Assembly (NCBI GenBank): GCA_034430425.1
Contig: DAOUEK010000034.1
Coordinates: 1-5,170 of the forward strand
DNA from: WVZH01 sp034430425
GTDB taxonomy: Bacteria; Chloroflexota; Anaerolineae; Anaerolineales; E44-bin32
Direction: 5' to 3'
Length of the DNA stretch: 5,170 nucleotides
This document shows positions 1 to 4,754 of the stretch, one piece after another; the stretch's first letter is position 1; each line of letters begins with the position of its first letter. Made by a program: the position numbers and the translations under genes. A model generated the notes under the pieces. That model was not told where the DNA came from, searched no databases, and worked only from the letters and a program-made list of their open reading frames with translations.

Positions 1-15
1 CTCCGGCACCTCCCC
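1..15 (-). tRNA. Probable tRNA-Ser, 5' end only (runs off the window)
   Basis: Read on the minus strand from position 15, the sequence GGGGAGGTGCCGGAG has the layout of a tRNA 5' end: a seven-base acceptor strand (GGGGAGG), then T8 and G9, then the start of a D-arm (CCGGAG). It lies 11 bases downstream of the complete tRNA-Ser on the same strand and has the purine-rich acceptor typical of serine tRNAs, which suggests a tandem tRNA pair sharing one promoter. Only 15 bases are visible and no anticodon is seen, so both the tRNA call and its serine identity are tentative. Confidence 0.45.
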
Positions 16-23
16 GGTTGTTA

Positions 24-111
<88 letters not shown>

Positions 112-144
112 GGGTTGAAAGGGTCTCCCTTCCCGAGCGTTCGC

Positions 145-173
145 ATTGTATCATGCGGATATAGAGGTGTCAA
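145..173 (-). promoter_or_regulatory. Strong sigma-A promoter of the tRNA-Ser gene(s)
   Basis: On the minus strand a perfect -35 box TTGACA (173-168) is separated by 17 bases from the -10 box TACAAT (150-145). TGA directly before the -10 box adds an extended -10 element. Transcription is predicted to start near position 138, giving a 5' leader of about 27 bases for RNase P to remove. The promoter lies in the 92-base gap between the methyltransferase stop codon and the tRNA, so the tRNA does not depend on read-through from that gene. Confidence 0.88.
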
Positions 174-199
174 AGAAATGTCATTTTAAGTCCGTTATT

Positions 200-211
200 G
201 CGATTAATCGC
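200..211. repeat. 12-bp perfect palindrome over the methyltransferase stop codon
   Basis: GCGATTAATCGC is identical to its own reverse complement and contains the TAA stop of the methyltransferase gene. As RNA it could form only a short 4-bp stem with a UUAA loop. On the plus strand it is followed by TG and six Ts, which looks slightly terminator-like for transcription entering from the left. On the minus strand no U-tract follows, so it is a poor terminator for the methyltransferase itself. Its function is unknown and it may be chance. Confidence 0.3.
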
Positions 212-935
212 TGTTTTTTGAAGTGCCTTCCCACACTTGATACAGTCCCAAGCGTCCACCCTCACCGTCGCTGAAAAATGTGTCACTTACACGGAATCCC
301 GTCGCCTGCGCCAGACGAGCCAATTCATCTTCGCTGAAATGATGGACGTAGCGCAAGCCGTAGCCATCGCGTCGCCAGTCCAGCAGGGCATCTCCAGAGT
401 CGACATCATTTTCATCGATATCGATCGTCGACCAGGGCAGGACGCGCTTTTGCAGACGATTACTTTCGGGGAAATTCCAATTCGAAAGCGTGAGTTTACC
501 TGCTGCGGATAACAAGGCATGAATCTGATTCAGAACTTGAATCCTTGATTCCTCACCGGGTAGGTGATGCAGCACGGCGAATGCGAAAACCTGGTCGAAC
601 GACTCTGGAAAGCGTTGGGGCCAATCTCGTTCGACTATATCCGCCACGAAAAAATGGGCCTGTGGATGTGGGCAGTCCTCTTGCGCAATTTCGATTAACG
701 CAGAGCTGCTGTCGAATCCATAGTACACTCCCTGGTGGCCGCGTTGGGCGAGATGGCGCGCCACGCCGCCATTCCCGCAGCCAAGATCGAGGACGGAATC
801 AGAATCGGCGATACGATCTATTATTTGTGCCACACCTGGCTGGAGTCTCGCTCGAGTTTCCGAAAAGGATGCGGCAAAGGTTTGGTAGAATCCTCGATTG
901 AGACGGTTCAGCTCTTGAACCACTTCGTCTCGCAT
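204..935 (-). CDS. Class I SAM-dependent methyltransferase, Trm9/ABH8-like (possible tRNA U34 methyltransferase)
   Basis: This 243-residue soluble protein has a Rossmann-type methyltransferase fold. Motif I, VLDLGCGNG, is at residues 48-56. An acidic residue ends strand 2 (D75), an AD pair sits at residues 98-99, and the strand-4 motif AVLHHL is at residues 120-125. Outside the core it resembles the Trm9/ABH8 family: FYQTFAASFSETR near residues 16-28 matches the family's N-terminal 'FSxTR' segment, the AVLHHL...EESR stretch matches its 'AVIHH...ERR' stretch, and RYVHHFSEDELARLAQATGF near residues 195-214 matches its C-terminal 'RYYHLY..GEL' region. Trm9 methylates the carboxymethyl group of cm5U34 in tRNA, usually with the partner Trm112, which is not in this window. 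Head-to-head placement with elp3, which makes cm5U34, supports the same role here. The family resemblance is judged by eye; a small-molecule methyltransferase remains possible. The ATG at 935 is chosen because a TATAAT box sits exactly where a leaderless start needs it. Confidence 0.85.
   Translation of the reverse strand: MRDEVVQELNRLNRGFYQTFAASFSETRARLQPGVAQIIDRIADSDSVLDLGCGNGGVARHLAQRGHQGVYYGFDSSSALIEIAQEDCPHPQAHFFVADIVERDWPQRFPESFDQVFAFAVLHHLPGEESRIQVLNQIHALLSAAGKLTLSNWNFPESNRLQKRVLPWSTIDIDENDVDSGDALLDWRRDGYGLRYVHHFSEDELARLAQATGFRVSDTFFSDGEGGRLGLYQVWEGTSKNSD
883..891 (+). promoter_or_regulatory. Possible extended -10 promoter for elp3
   Basis: TGGTAGAAT on the plus strand reads as an extended -10 element (TGn followed by TAGAAT, five of six consensus bases). 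The predicted start of transcription is near 898, about 54 bases before the elp3 ATG and within the antisense of the methyltransferase 5' coding region. No convincing -35 box was found. Because the two start codons are only 16 bp apart, any elp3 promoter must overlap the neighbouring gene like this. Confidence 0.35.
901..930. repeat. Inverted repeat in the elp3/methyltransferase divergent control region
   Basis: GGTTCA (905-910) and TGAACC (916-921) form a perfect 6-bp dyad around the spacer GCTCT. A second pair of arms, AGACG (901-905) and CGTCT (926-930), could extend it, with CACTT bulged out. The dyad lies between the suggested elp3 -10 box and the elp3 start, and just inside the methyltransferase coding region. 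It could be an operator serving both genes or an mRNA hairpin. Since it is also coding sequence for the methyltransferase N-terminus, it may be accidental. Confidence 0.35.
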
Positions 936-941
936 ATTGGG

Positions 942-947
942 ATTATA
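942..947 (-). promoter_or_regulatory. -10 box (TATAAT) placed for a leaderless methyltransferase mRNA
   Basis: A perfect TATAAT on the minus strand is separated by six bases (CCCAAT) from the ATG at 935. With the usual spacing, transcription would begin at the A of that ATG, giving an mRNA with no 5' untranslated region. There is no Shine-Dalgarno sequence, which fits. No recognisable -35 hexamer is present at 16-18 bases spacing. The box lies inside the 16-bp gap between the divergent genes. Confidence 0.55.
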
Positions 948-951
948 CGTT

Positions 952-2553
952 ATGGGACGCGATCAGGCTTGGCTTGAAGCACGTAATTATTCCTCCGAGC
1001 AGCTTCGGCAGGCGCGCAAGATCCTGGACGAAGTTATCGAAGGCCGCGACGTGCTGGAGGCGATCCGTGGAAATCCGCTGCCTTCAGGCGGATACGTCGG
1101 CAAACCGATTATCGTGCAGATCTATCGTGAACTCGTTGAACGGGGGGAAATCGAGGAAGATCCTTCATTATTGTCACGCATTCGGATGAAACCGGGACGC
1201 ACACTCTCCGGCGTGACGACGGTTACCGTGTTAACCAAACCCTACCCTTGTCCTGGTGAGTGTATCTTTTGCCCATTGGATAGCCGTGTTCCCAAGTCGT
1301 ATCTGCCGGACGAACCCGGCGCCATGCGTGCCGTACTTCATGGGTTCGATCCCTTCGATCAAACCGGTGCCCGTATCGAAGCCCTGGACTCCATCGGTCA
1401 TCCAACGGATAAGATCGAGCTGCTCGTCCTGGGCGGAACCTGGAGTGCTTACACAGCCGATTATCAGGAATGGTTTATAAAACGCTGCCTGGATGTGATG
1501 AATGGGTTCGAGGCAAAATCGCTGCAGGAAGCGCAAACCGCCAATGCGGCTGCCAGGCACCGCAATGTGGGCCTGGTCATCGAGACACGCCCGGATATGA
1601 TCGATCGTACTGAAGTCGCCCGCTTGCGCGCCCTGGGCGTGACGAAGGTGCAGATGGGCAGCCAGAGCCAGGACGATCGGATCCTGACGCTTAACAAACG
1701 CGGGCATTCCGTCGAGGAGACCCGAAAGGCGATGGGTTTGCTGCGCGCGGCGGGTTTTAAGACCGTGCTGCATTGGATGCCCAATTTGCTCGGTGCGACG
1801 CTTGAATCAGATGCAGAGGATTTCGCCCGTCTCTGGGACGATCCTGGATTGCGTCCGGATGAGATCAAGATCTATCCCTGCCAATTACTCGAAAATACTG
1901 AGCTCTATCAAATCTGGGAGCGGGGTGAATTTACTCCGTATACCACGGAAGAACTCGTGGCATTGATTGCGGAGATCAAACCACTCATCCCACGTTACTG
2001 TCGGGTCAATCGTATCGTGCGTGATATCCCCTCGGATAATGTCGTCGCGGGGAATAAACGCACCAGTCTGCGGCAAGATATCCAGCGGGAGTTGAAACGA
2101 CGAGACGAAAGATGCCAATGTATTCGATGTCGGGAGGTTCGTGGTCATCGGATCGATACGGATCGGATCGATATTCAGGATCAGATTTACCAGGCAGGCG
2201 GCGCAGAGGAGCACTTTCTCTCCATTGCCACATCGAACGATCGGCTGGCGGGATACCTGCGACTCTCGCTGCCCGGTTCGTCGTCACCGCATACCGGTTT
2301 GTCTGAATTAGCGAACTGCGCACTGATTCGAGAGCTGCATATTTACGGCCAATCGCTTGAAGTCGGTGAGAATGCAGAAGGCGCTGCCCAACACGCCGGA
2401 CTGGGAATGGATCTTATGCAGCGTGCAGAGGTGATCGCGCATCACGCGGGTTACAATAGAATTGCGGTGATTGCAGCGCTGGGAACTCGGGGTTATTATC
2501 GTAAGATGGATTATGAACTGGCAGGAACGTATATGGTTAAGAAAATGAGATAA
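952..2553 (+). CDS. elp3: Elp3: tRNA U34 carboxymethyl-forming radical SAM / GNAT enzyme
   Basis: This bacterial Elp3 of 533 residues starts tRNA wobble-uridine modification. It uses acetyl-CoA and radical SAM chemistry to place a carboxymethyl group on C5 of U34. The radical SAM cluster motif CPGECIFC provides Cys100, Cys104 and Cys107 (CX3CX2C), followed by the family's 'PKSY...EPGAMRA' segment. ELLVLGGTW and KVQMGSQSQ follow in the barrel. A Cys cluster RCQCIRC (388, 390, 393) matches the metal-binding region seen in bacterial Elp3. The C-terminal acetyltransferase domain has ELHIYGQ, the acetyl-CoA loop QHAGLG (480-485) and GTRGYYRK (511-518). Domains and length are complete. The ATG at 952 is preferred. 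An in-frame TTG at 937 would add five residues and leave 1 bp to the divergent methyltransferase start. Neither start has a clear Shine-Dalgarno sequence. No Elongator partners are nearby, as expected in bacteria. Confidence 0.97.
   Translation: MGRDQAWLEARNYSSEQLRQARKILDEVIEGRDVLEAIRGNPLPSGGYVGKPIIVQIYRELVERGEIEEDPSLLSRIRMKPGRTLSGVTTVTVLTKPYPCPGECIFCPLDSRVPKSYLPDEPGAMRAVLHGFDPFDQTGARIEALDSIGHPTDKIELLVLGGTWSAYTADYQEWFIKRCLDVMNGFEAKSLQEAQTANAAARHRNVGLVIETRPDMIDRTEVARLRALGVTKVQMGSQSQDDRILTLNKRGHSVEETRKAMGLLRAAGFKTVLHWMPNLLGATLESDAEDFARLWDDPGLRPDEIKIYPCQLLENTELYQIWERGEFTPYTTEELVALIAEIKPLIPRYCRVNRIVRDIPSDNVVAGNKRTSLRQDIQRELKRRDERCQCIRCREVRGHRIDTDRIDIQDQIYQAGGAEEHFLSIATSNDRLAGYLRLSLPGSSSPHTGLSELANCALIRELHIYGQSLEVGENAEGAAQHAGLGMDLMQRAEVIAHHAGYNRIAVIAALGTRGYYRKMDYELAGTYMVKKMR
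2149..2178 (+). repeat. Degenerate 15-bp tandem repeat inside elp3
   Basis: CGGATCGATA occurs at 2149-2158 and again at 2164-2173, exactly 15 bases (five codons) apart, encoding RIDTD then RIDIQ. It lies in the stretch joining the Cys cluster to the acetyltransferase domain. It looks like a small in-frame duplication in a tolerant linker and does not disrupt the gene. Confidence 0.5.
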
Positions 2554-2572
2554 ATCAGATAAAATTCTATAC

Positions 2573-2604
2573 GACATCAGCGTTGAATTTACTGCCAACG
2601 TGTC
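2573..2604 (+). other. Stem-loop in the 125-bp gap after elp3
   Basis: GACA plus CGTTG (2573-2576, 2581-2585) can pair with CAACG plus TGTC (2596-2604), leaving a 4-base bulge and a 10-base loop. A second small hairpin, GGGA-AAG with CTT-TCCC, follows at 2606-2624. Neither is followed by a U-run, so neither is a standard intrinsic terminator for elp3. Both could be 3'-end structures or chance. TTGACT (2614-2619) might be part of a promoter for the next gene, but I find no well-spaced -10 box. Confidence 0.25.
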
Positions 2605-2664
2605 TGGGAGAAGTTGACTTTCCCGTCATAATCCATGCAGTATTAATCCGATTCGAAGAATGAT

Positions 2665-2670
2665 AAGGAG
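2665..2670 (+). promoter_or_regulatory. Shine-Dalgarno fixing the TTG start of the GAF-ANTAR gene
   Basis: AAGGAG lies eight bases before the TTG at 2679. No ATG or GTG in this reading frame has comparable support, so the site decides the start in favour of TTG. Confidence 0.8.
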
Positions 2671-2678
2671 ATATTCGT

Positions 2679-3386
2679 TTGCCTGAAACGCATGACATAT
2701 CATATGCAGAGCAGATCCAGGCTTTGAAAGAGATCAGCACGGCCATCTCCTCCGACCGATACATTGAAGACGTTCTACGCCTCATCGTGACAGTAACAGC
2801 CCAGGCGATGAACTCTCAGGTGTGTTCGCTCTGGCTGATCGAAGAGGACGAAAATTGCCTGCGCGTGCGTGCTACACAAACGATGAATAAGGATTATCTC
2901 CAAGAACGAAGTCTCAAGCTGGGAGAAGGTGTTGTGGGATACGTCGCCCAACGGGATCAGCCGGCGGCCATTATAGATGTCTTGAAGGAACCTCGTTACA
3001 AGGAAAAGGAATTGGCAAAGAAAATGGGGCTTCACTCCATGCTCAGCGTCCCCATGAAGGTTCGTGAAAAAGTCATCGGGGTGATCAATTGTTACACATC
3101 CTATAAACACAGCTTTTCGGAAACCGAACAAGATATGCTCACCACCGTTGCCAACCAGGCTGCGATTTGTATCGAGAATACGGAACTAATGGTGCGCTCG
3201 AAAGTCATCCAGGAGGAATTGGAATCGCGTAAATTGATCGAACGCGCCAAGGGGTTGCTGATGAAGGATTTTGGCCTTCAGGAAGAAGAGGCCTTCCAGA
3301 TGATCCGCAAGAAGAGTATGAATTCCCGCCGTTCGATGCGTGAAATCGCCGAAGCGGTTATTTTAGCGAACGAGTTGAAATCATAG
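2679..3386 (+). CDS. GAF-ANTAR protein, sensory transcription antiterminator
   Basis: This 235-residue soluble protein has two domains. A GAF sensor domain (about residues 28-168) includes the segments LGEGVVGYVAQRDQPAAI and MLSVPMKVREKVIGVINCY. A helical linker with coiled-coil character follows (about 168-188). The ANTAR domain (about 178-231) has the typical pattern ESRKLIERAKGLLM ... EEEAFQMIRKKSMNSRRSM ... IAEAVI. ANTAR domains form a three-helix RNA-binding unit that grips hairpins with six-base loops in nascent mRNA leaders and prevents termination. There is no receiver domain or kinase next door, so the GAF domain probably senses a small molecule directly; its ligand cannot be read from sequence. 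The gene sits immediately upstream of a leader with ANTAR-type hairpins and glutamate synthase genes, which are the likely target. That link is inference from position and RNA pattern. Confidence 0.93.
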   Translation: MPETHDISYAEQIQALKEISTAISSDRYIEDVLRLIVTVTAQAMNSQVCSLWLIEEDENCLRVRATQTMNKDYLQERSLKLGEGVVGYVAQRDQPAAIIDVLKEPRYKEKELAKKMGLHSMLSVPMKVREKVIGVINCYTSYKHSFSETEQDMLTTVANQAAICIENTELMVRSKVIQEELESRKLIERAKGLLMKDFGLQEEEAFQMIRKKSMNSRRSMREIAEAVILANELKS

Positions 3387-3406
3387 ACTGTTTCTGTCGG
3401 AAATAC

Positions 3407-3434
3407 TTGACAATTCAGGTTTTTCATATATCAT
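3407..3434 (+). promoter_or_regulatory. Sigma-A promoter of the glutamate synthase leader
   Basis: A perfect -35 box TTGACA (3407-3412) is followed after 16 bases by TATCAT (3429-3434), five of six consensus bases. Transcription is predicted to begin near 3441, exactly at the foot of the first leader hairpin. It starts 20 bases after the stop codon of the GAF-ANTAR gene, so the glutamate synthase genes have their own transcript, which then passes through the structured leader. Confidence 0.85.
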
Positions 3435-3439
3435 ACGCC

Positions 3440-3457
3440 TAACACAATGACGTGTTA
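3440..3457 (+). promoter_or_regulatory. ANTAR-type hexaloop hairpin P1 in the leader
   Basis: AACAC (3441-3445) pairs with GTGTT (3452-3456), and T3440-A3457 can add a sixth pair if transcription starts early enough. The loop is six bases, AATGAC, closed by C-G. Described ANTAR target hairpins have six-base loops with A at position 1 and G at position 4, and both are present here. The hairpin is at the very 5' end of the predicted transcript. Confidence 0.75.
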
Positions 3458-3458
3458 C

Positions 3459-3497
3459 GGCCGAGGCAGTCCGTATGGGGACCTCGGTTCTTTTTTT
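3459..3497 (+). terminator. First intrinsic terminator (T1) in the leader
   Basis: CCGAGG (3461-3466) pairs with CCTCGG (3482-3487), and two flanking G-U pairs can lengthen the stem. After one intervening C, seven Ts follow (3491-3497). The apical part can pair weakly (TCC with GGA). An alternative hairpin, ACGG (3457-3460) with CCGT (3471-3474), uses the same left arm and would prevent T1. With a C-G pair beyond a mismatch, its loop becomes GAGGCA, six bases with G at position 4 but G rather than A at position 1. T1 would end transcription before the glutamate synthase genes unless opposed. Confidence 0.7.
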
Positions 3498-3511
3498 AAC
3501 GAAGAAGTTGA

Positions 3512-3530
3512 GTTAGGCAAAGACGCCAAC
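3512..3530 (+). promoter_or_regulatory. ANTAR-type hexaloop hairpin P2, competing with terminator T2
   Basis: GTT and GGC (3512-3514, 3516-3518, with A3515 bulged) pair with GCCAAC (3525-3530). The six-base loop is AAAGAC. As in P1 it is closed by C-G, with A at position 1 and G at position 4; both loops fit C-AANGAC-G. The loop and right arm form most of the 5' arm of terminator T2, so P2 and T2 are mutually exclusive. That is the expected arrangement for an ANTAR antiterminator: a protein holding P2 would keep T2 from forming. Confidence 0.75.
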
Positions 3531-3558
3531 GGATTGAAAGAGTGCCGTGGCGTCTTTT
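3519..3558 (+). terminator. Second terminator-like hairpin (T2) in the leader
   Basis: AAAGACGCC (3519-3527) pairs with GGCGTCTTT (3549-3557) in a 9-bp stem. After a bulged A, ACGG (3529-3532) pairs with CCGT (3545-3548), giving 13 pairs in all around a 12-base loop. The stem runs into TCTTTTAATTATTAA, an adequate though interrupted U-rich tail. It ends 32 bases before the start codon of the amidotransferase gene and probably stops transcription when hairpin P2 is not held open by the ANTAR protein. Confidence 0.7.
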
Positions 3559-3590
3559 AATTATTAATCTGGCGCTTCTGGGAGATTGGA

Positions 3591-4730
3591 ATGGGTCAAT
3601 TTTACGAGAAGGATATCAGCGGCTGCGGTATCGTCGGATTTATAAACGAAAATGGCAAGGTTGTTCCCGGTGATCGCATCATCACCGCCATCTCCACCAT
3701 GCACGAACGGGGTAACGGCCTGGGTGGCGGTTTTGCTGCTTATGGCATCTACCCGGATCGAGCTGATTGCTATGCATTTCACATGCTTTTCGATCACCCG
3801 GAGGCAAAAGATAAGACTGAGGCGTATTTCGAAACGAAGTGCTTCATTGAAATGGATGAGCCCATTCCCACGCGGCAAAACGCCTTTGTTTCCAAACCTC
3901 CCATTCTCTGGCGATATTTCTTGAAGTTGAAACCGGAATCGATCCGGGATGGTGATGAAGAGGATGCGATCGTTTGTATGGTGATGGAGATCAATGCCAG
4001 GATCGAGGGCGCCTTCGTCGCTTCCAGTGGGAAGAACATGGGCGTCTTCAAAGGAGTCGGGTTCCCGGAAGATGTTGGGGACTATTACCGCCTGGATGAG
4101 TATGAGGCGTATGCCTGGACGGGGCATGGAAGGTTTCCAACAAACAGCCAGGGATGGTGGGGCGGTGCGCATCCGTTCAGTTTGCTGGATTGGACCGTGG
4201 TACACAACGGCGAAATATCCTCCTATGGAATCAACAAGCGCTATCTGGAGCACTTCGGCTATCAATGTACCTGCTACACGGATACGGAGGTCCTGGCCTA
4301 TCTTTTCGATTTGTTGATCCGCAAGCATCAATTGCCAATTGAGATCGCGGCCAAGATAGTTTGCGCACATTTCTGGGACGAAATCGAACGCATGGATGAG
4401 CAGCAGCGAAAAATCTACCGCACCCTCCGGGCGGTGTATGCGAGTGCGCTCGTTAACGGACCCTTTGCTGTCGTTATTGGACATACCCATGGAATCGTGG
4501 GATTGAGCGACCGTATGAAGTTGAGGCCTTTGATTGCCGCACGGGATGGCGAAACCCTCTACATTGCCAGTGAGGATTCGGCAATTCGCGAGATCTGTCC
4601 GCAGCCAGAGAAGGTTTGGATGCCAAGGGCGGGCGAACCGGTAATTGGTTTGTTGAAATCGCCGCAGCAGCAGGAGACTGCCGCTTCGCTGCAAAGACTG
4701 GCTTTGTTTCAACTGCAGTATTCACAATAA
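3591..4730 (+). CDS. Class II glutamine amidotransferase subunit of a split glutamate synthase (GltB N-terminal-domain type)
   Basis: This 379-residue protein is a stand-alone version of the amidotransferase domain of glutamate synthase, which releases ammonia from glutamine for transfer to 2-oxoglutarate. The N-terminus reads SGCGIVGFINENGK. Cys12 in CGIVG is the expected N-terminal nucleophile, implying removal of an 11-residue propeptide. Further family motifs are MHERGNGLGGG (37-47), GHGRFPTN (178-185), which contributes glutamine-binding residues, VVHNGE (203-208) with the oxyanion-hole Asn-Gly, TDTE (230-233) and LRPL...IASE (311-328). The ATG at 3591 has GGGAG six bases upstream. The next gene encodes the synthase subunit, 24 bp downstream, so they form one operon expressed behind the ANTAR-type leader. 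A related subunit set exists in N-methylglutamate synthase (MgsA/GlxB type), so the acceptor substrate is not proven. Confidence 0.92.
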   Translation: MGQFYEKDISGCGIVGFINENGKVVPGDRIITAISTMHERGNGLGGGFAAYGIYPDRADCYAFHMLFDHPEAKDKTEAYFETKCFIEMDEPIPTRQNAFVSKPPILWRYFLKLKPESIRDGDEEDAIVCMVMEINARIEGAFVASSGKNMGVFKGVGFPEDVGDYYRLDEYEAYAWTGHGRFPTNSQGWWGGAHPFSLLDWTVVHNGEISSYGINKRYLEHFGYQCTCYTDTEVLAYLFDLLIRKHQLPIEIAAKIVCAHFWDEIERMDEQQRKIYRTLRAVYASALVNGPFAVVIGHTHGIVGLSDRMKLRPLIAARDGETLYIASEDSAIREICPQPEKVWMPRAGEPVIGLLKSPQQQETAASLQRLALFQLQYSQ

Positions 4731-4739
4731 TTTCAGAAG

Positions 4740-4745
4740 AGAAGG
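4740..4745 (+). promoter_or_regulatory. Shine-Dalgarno fixing a GTG start for the ferredoxin-glutamate synthase gene
   Basis: AGAAGG lies nine bases before the GTG at 4755. That GTG opens a frame beginning MSLSLYPSEFRIERDPERC, ahead of the first iron-sulfur motif. No alternative upstream start in this frame has a comparable site. Confidence 0.7.
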
Positions 4746-4754
4746 TTTGGAATC

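Noticed and set aside
937..951. TTG at 937 as the elp3 start
   Set aside because: It would leave 1 bp to the divergent methyltransferase start and overlap that gene's -10 box. It has no Shine-Dalgarno, and the ATG at 952 gives a full-length family protein. It is not strictly excluded.
545..977. Two plus-strand frames opposite the methyltransferase gene
   Set aside because: They have no family resemblance, and the methyltransferase motifs on the minus strand explain the region.
1231..1868. Overlapping minus-strand frames of 180 and 134 residues inside elp3
   Set aside because: They are antisense to the radical SAM core, low in recognisable content, and in competing frames. Elp3 accounts for the sequence.
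2614..2646. TTGACT followed by TATTAA as a promoter for the GAF-ANTAR gene
   Set aside because: The spacing is 21 bases, too long for a standard promoter. A poorer CAGTAT at 18 bases is not convincing either.
2554..2678. A second ANTAR-type leader in front of the GAF-ANTAR gene (autoregulation)
   Set aside because: I searched by eye for six-base loops of the AnnGnn type closed by stems and for a U-run terminator, and found neither.
3440..3560. A known glutamine or ammonium riboswitch in the leader
   Set aside because: I could not match the leader to glutamine riboswitch cores that I know. The hexaloop hairpins and adjacent ANTAR gene explain it better.
3564..4712. A 382-residue open frame on the minus strand, antisense to the amidotransferase gene
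   Set aside because: It lies opposite a gene with clear catalytic motifs, has no recognisable domain or ribosome binding site, and would cut into the leader. It is a shadow of the real gene.
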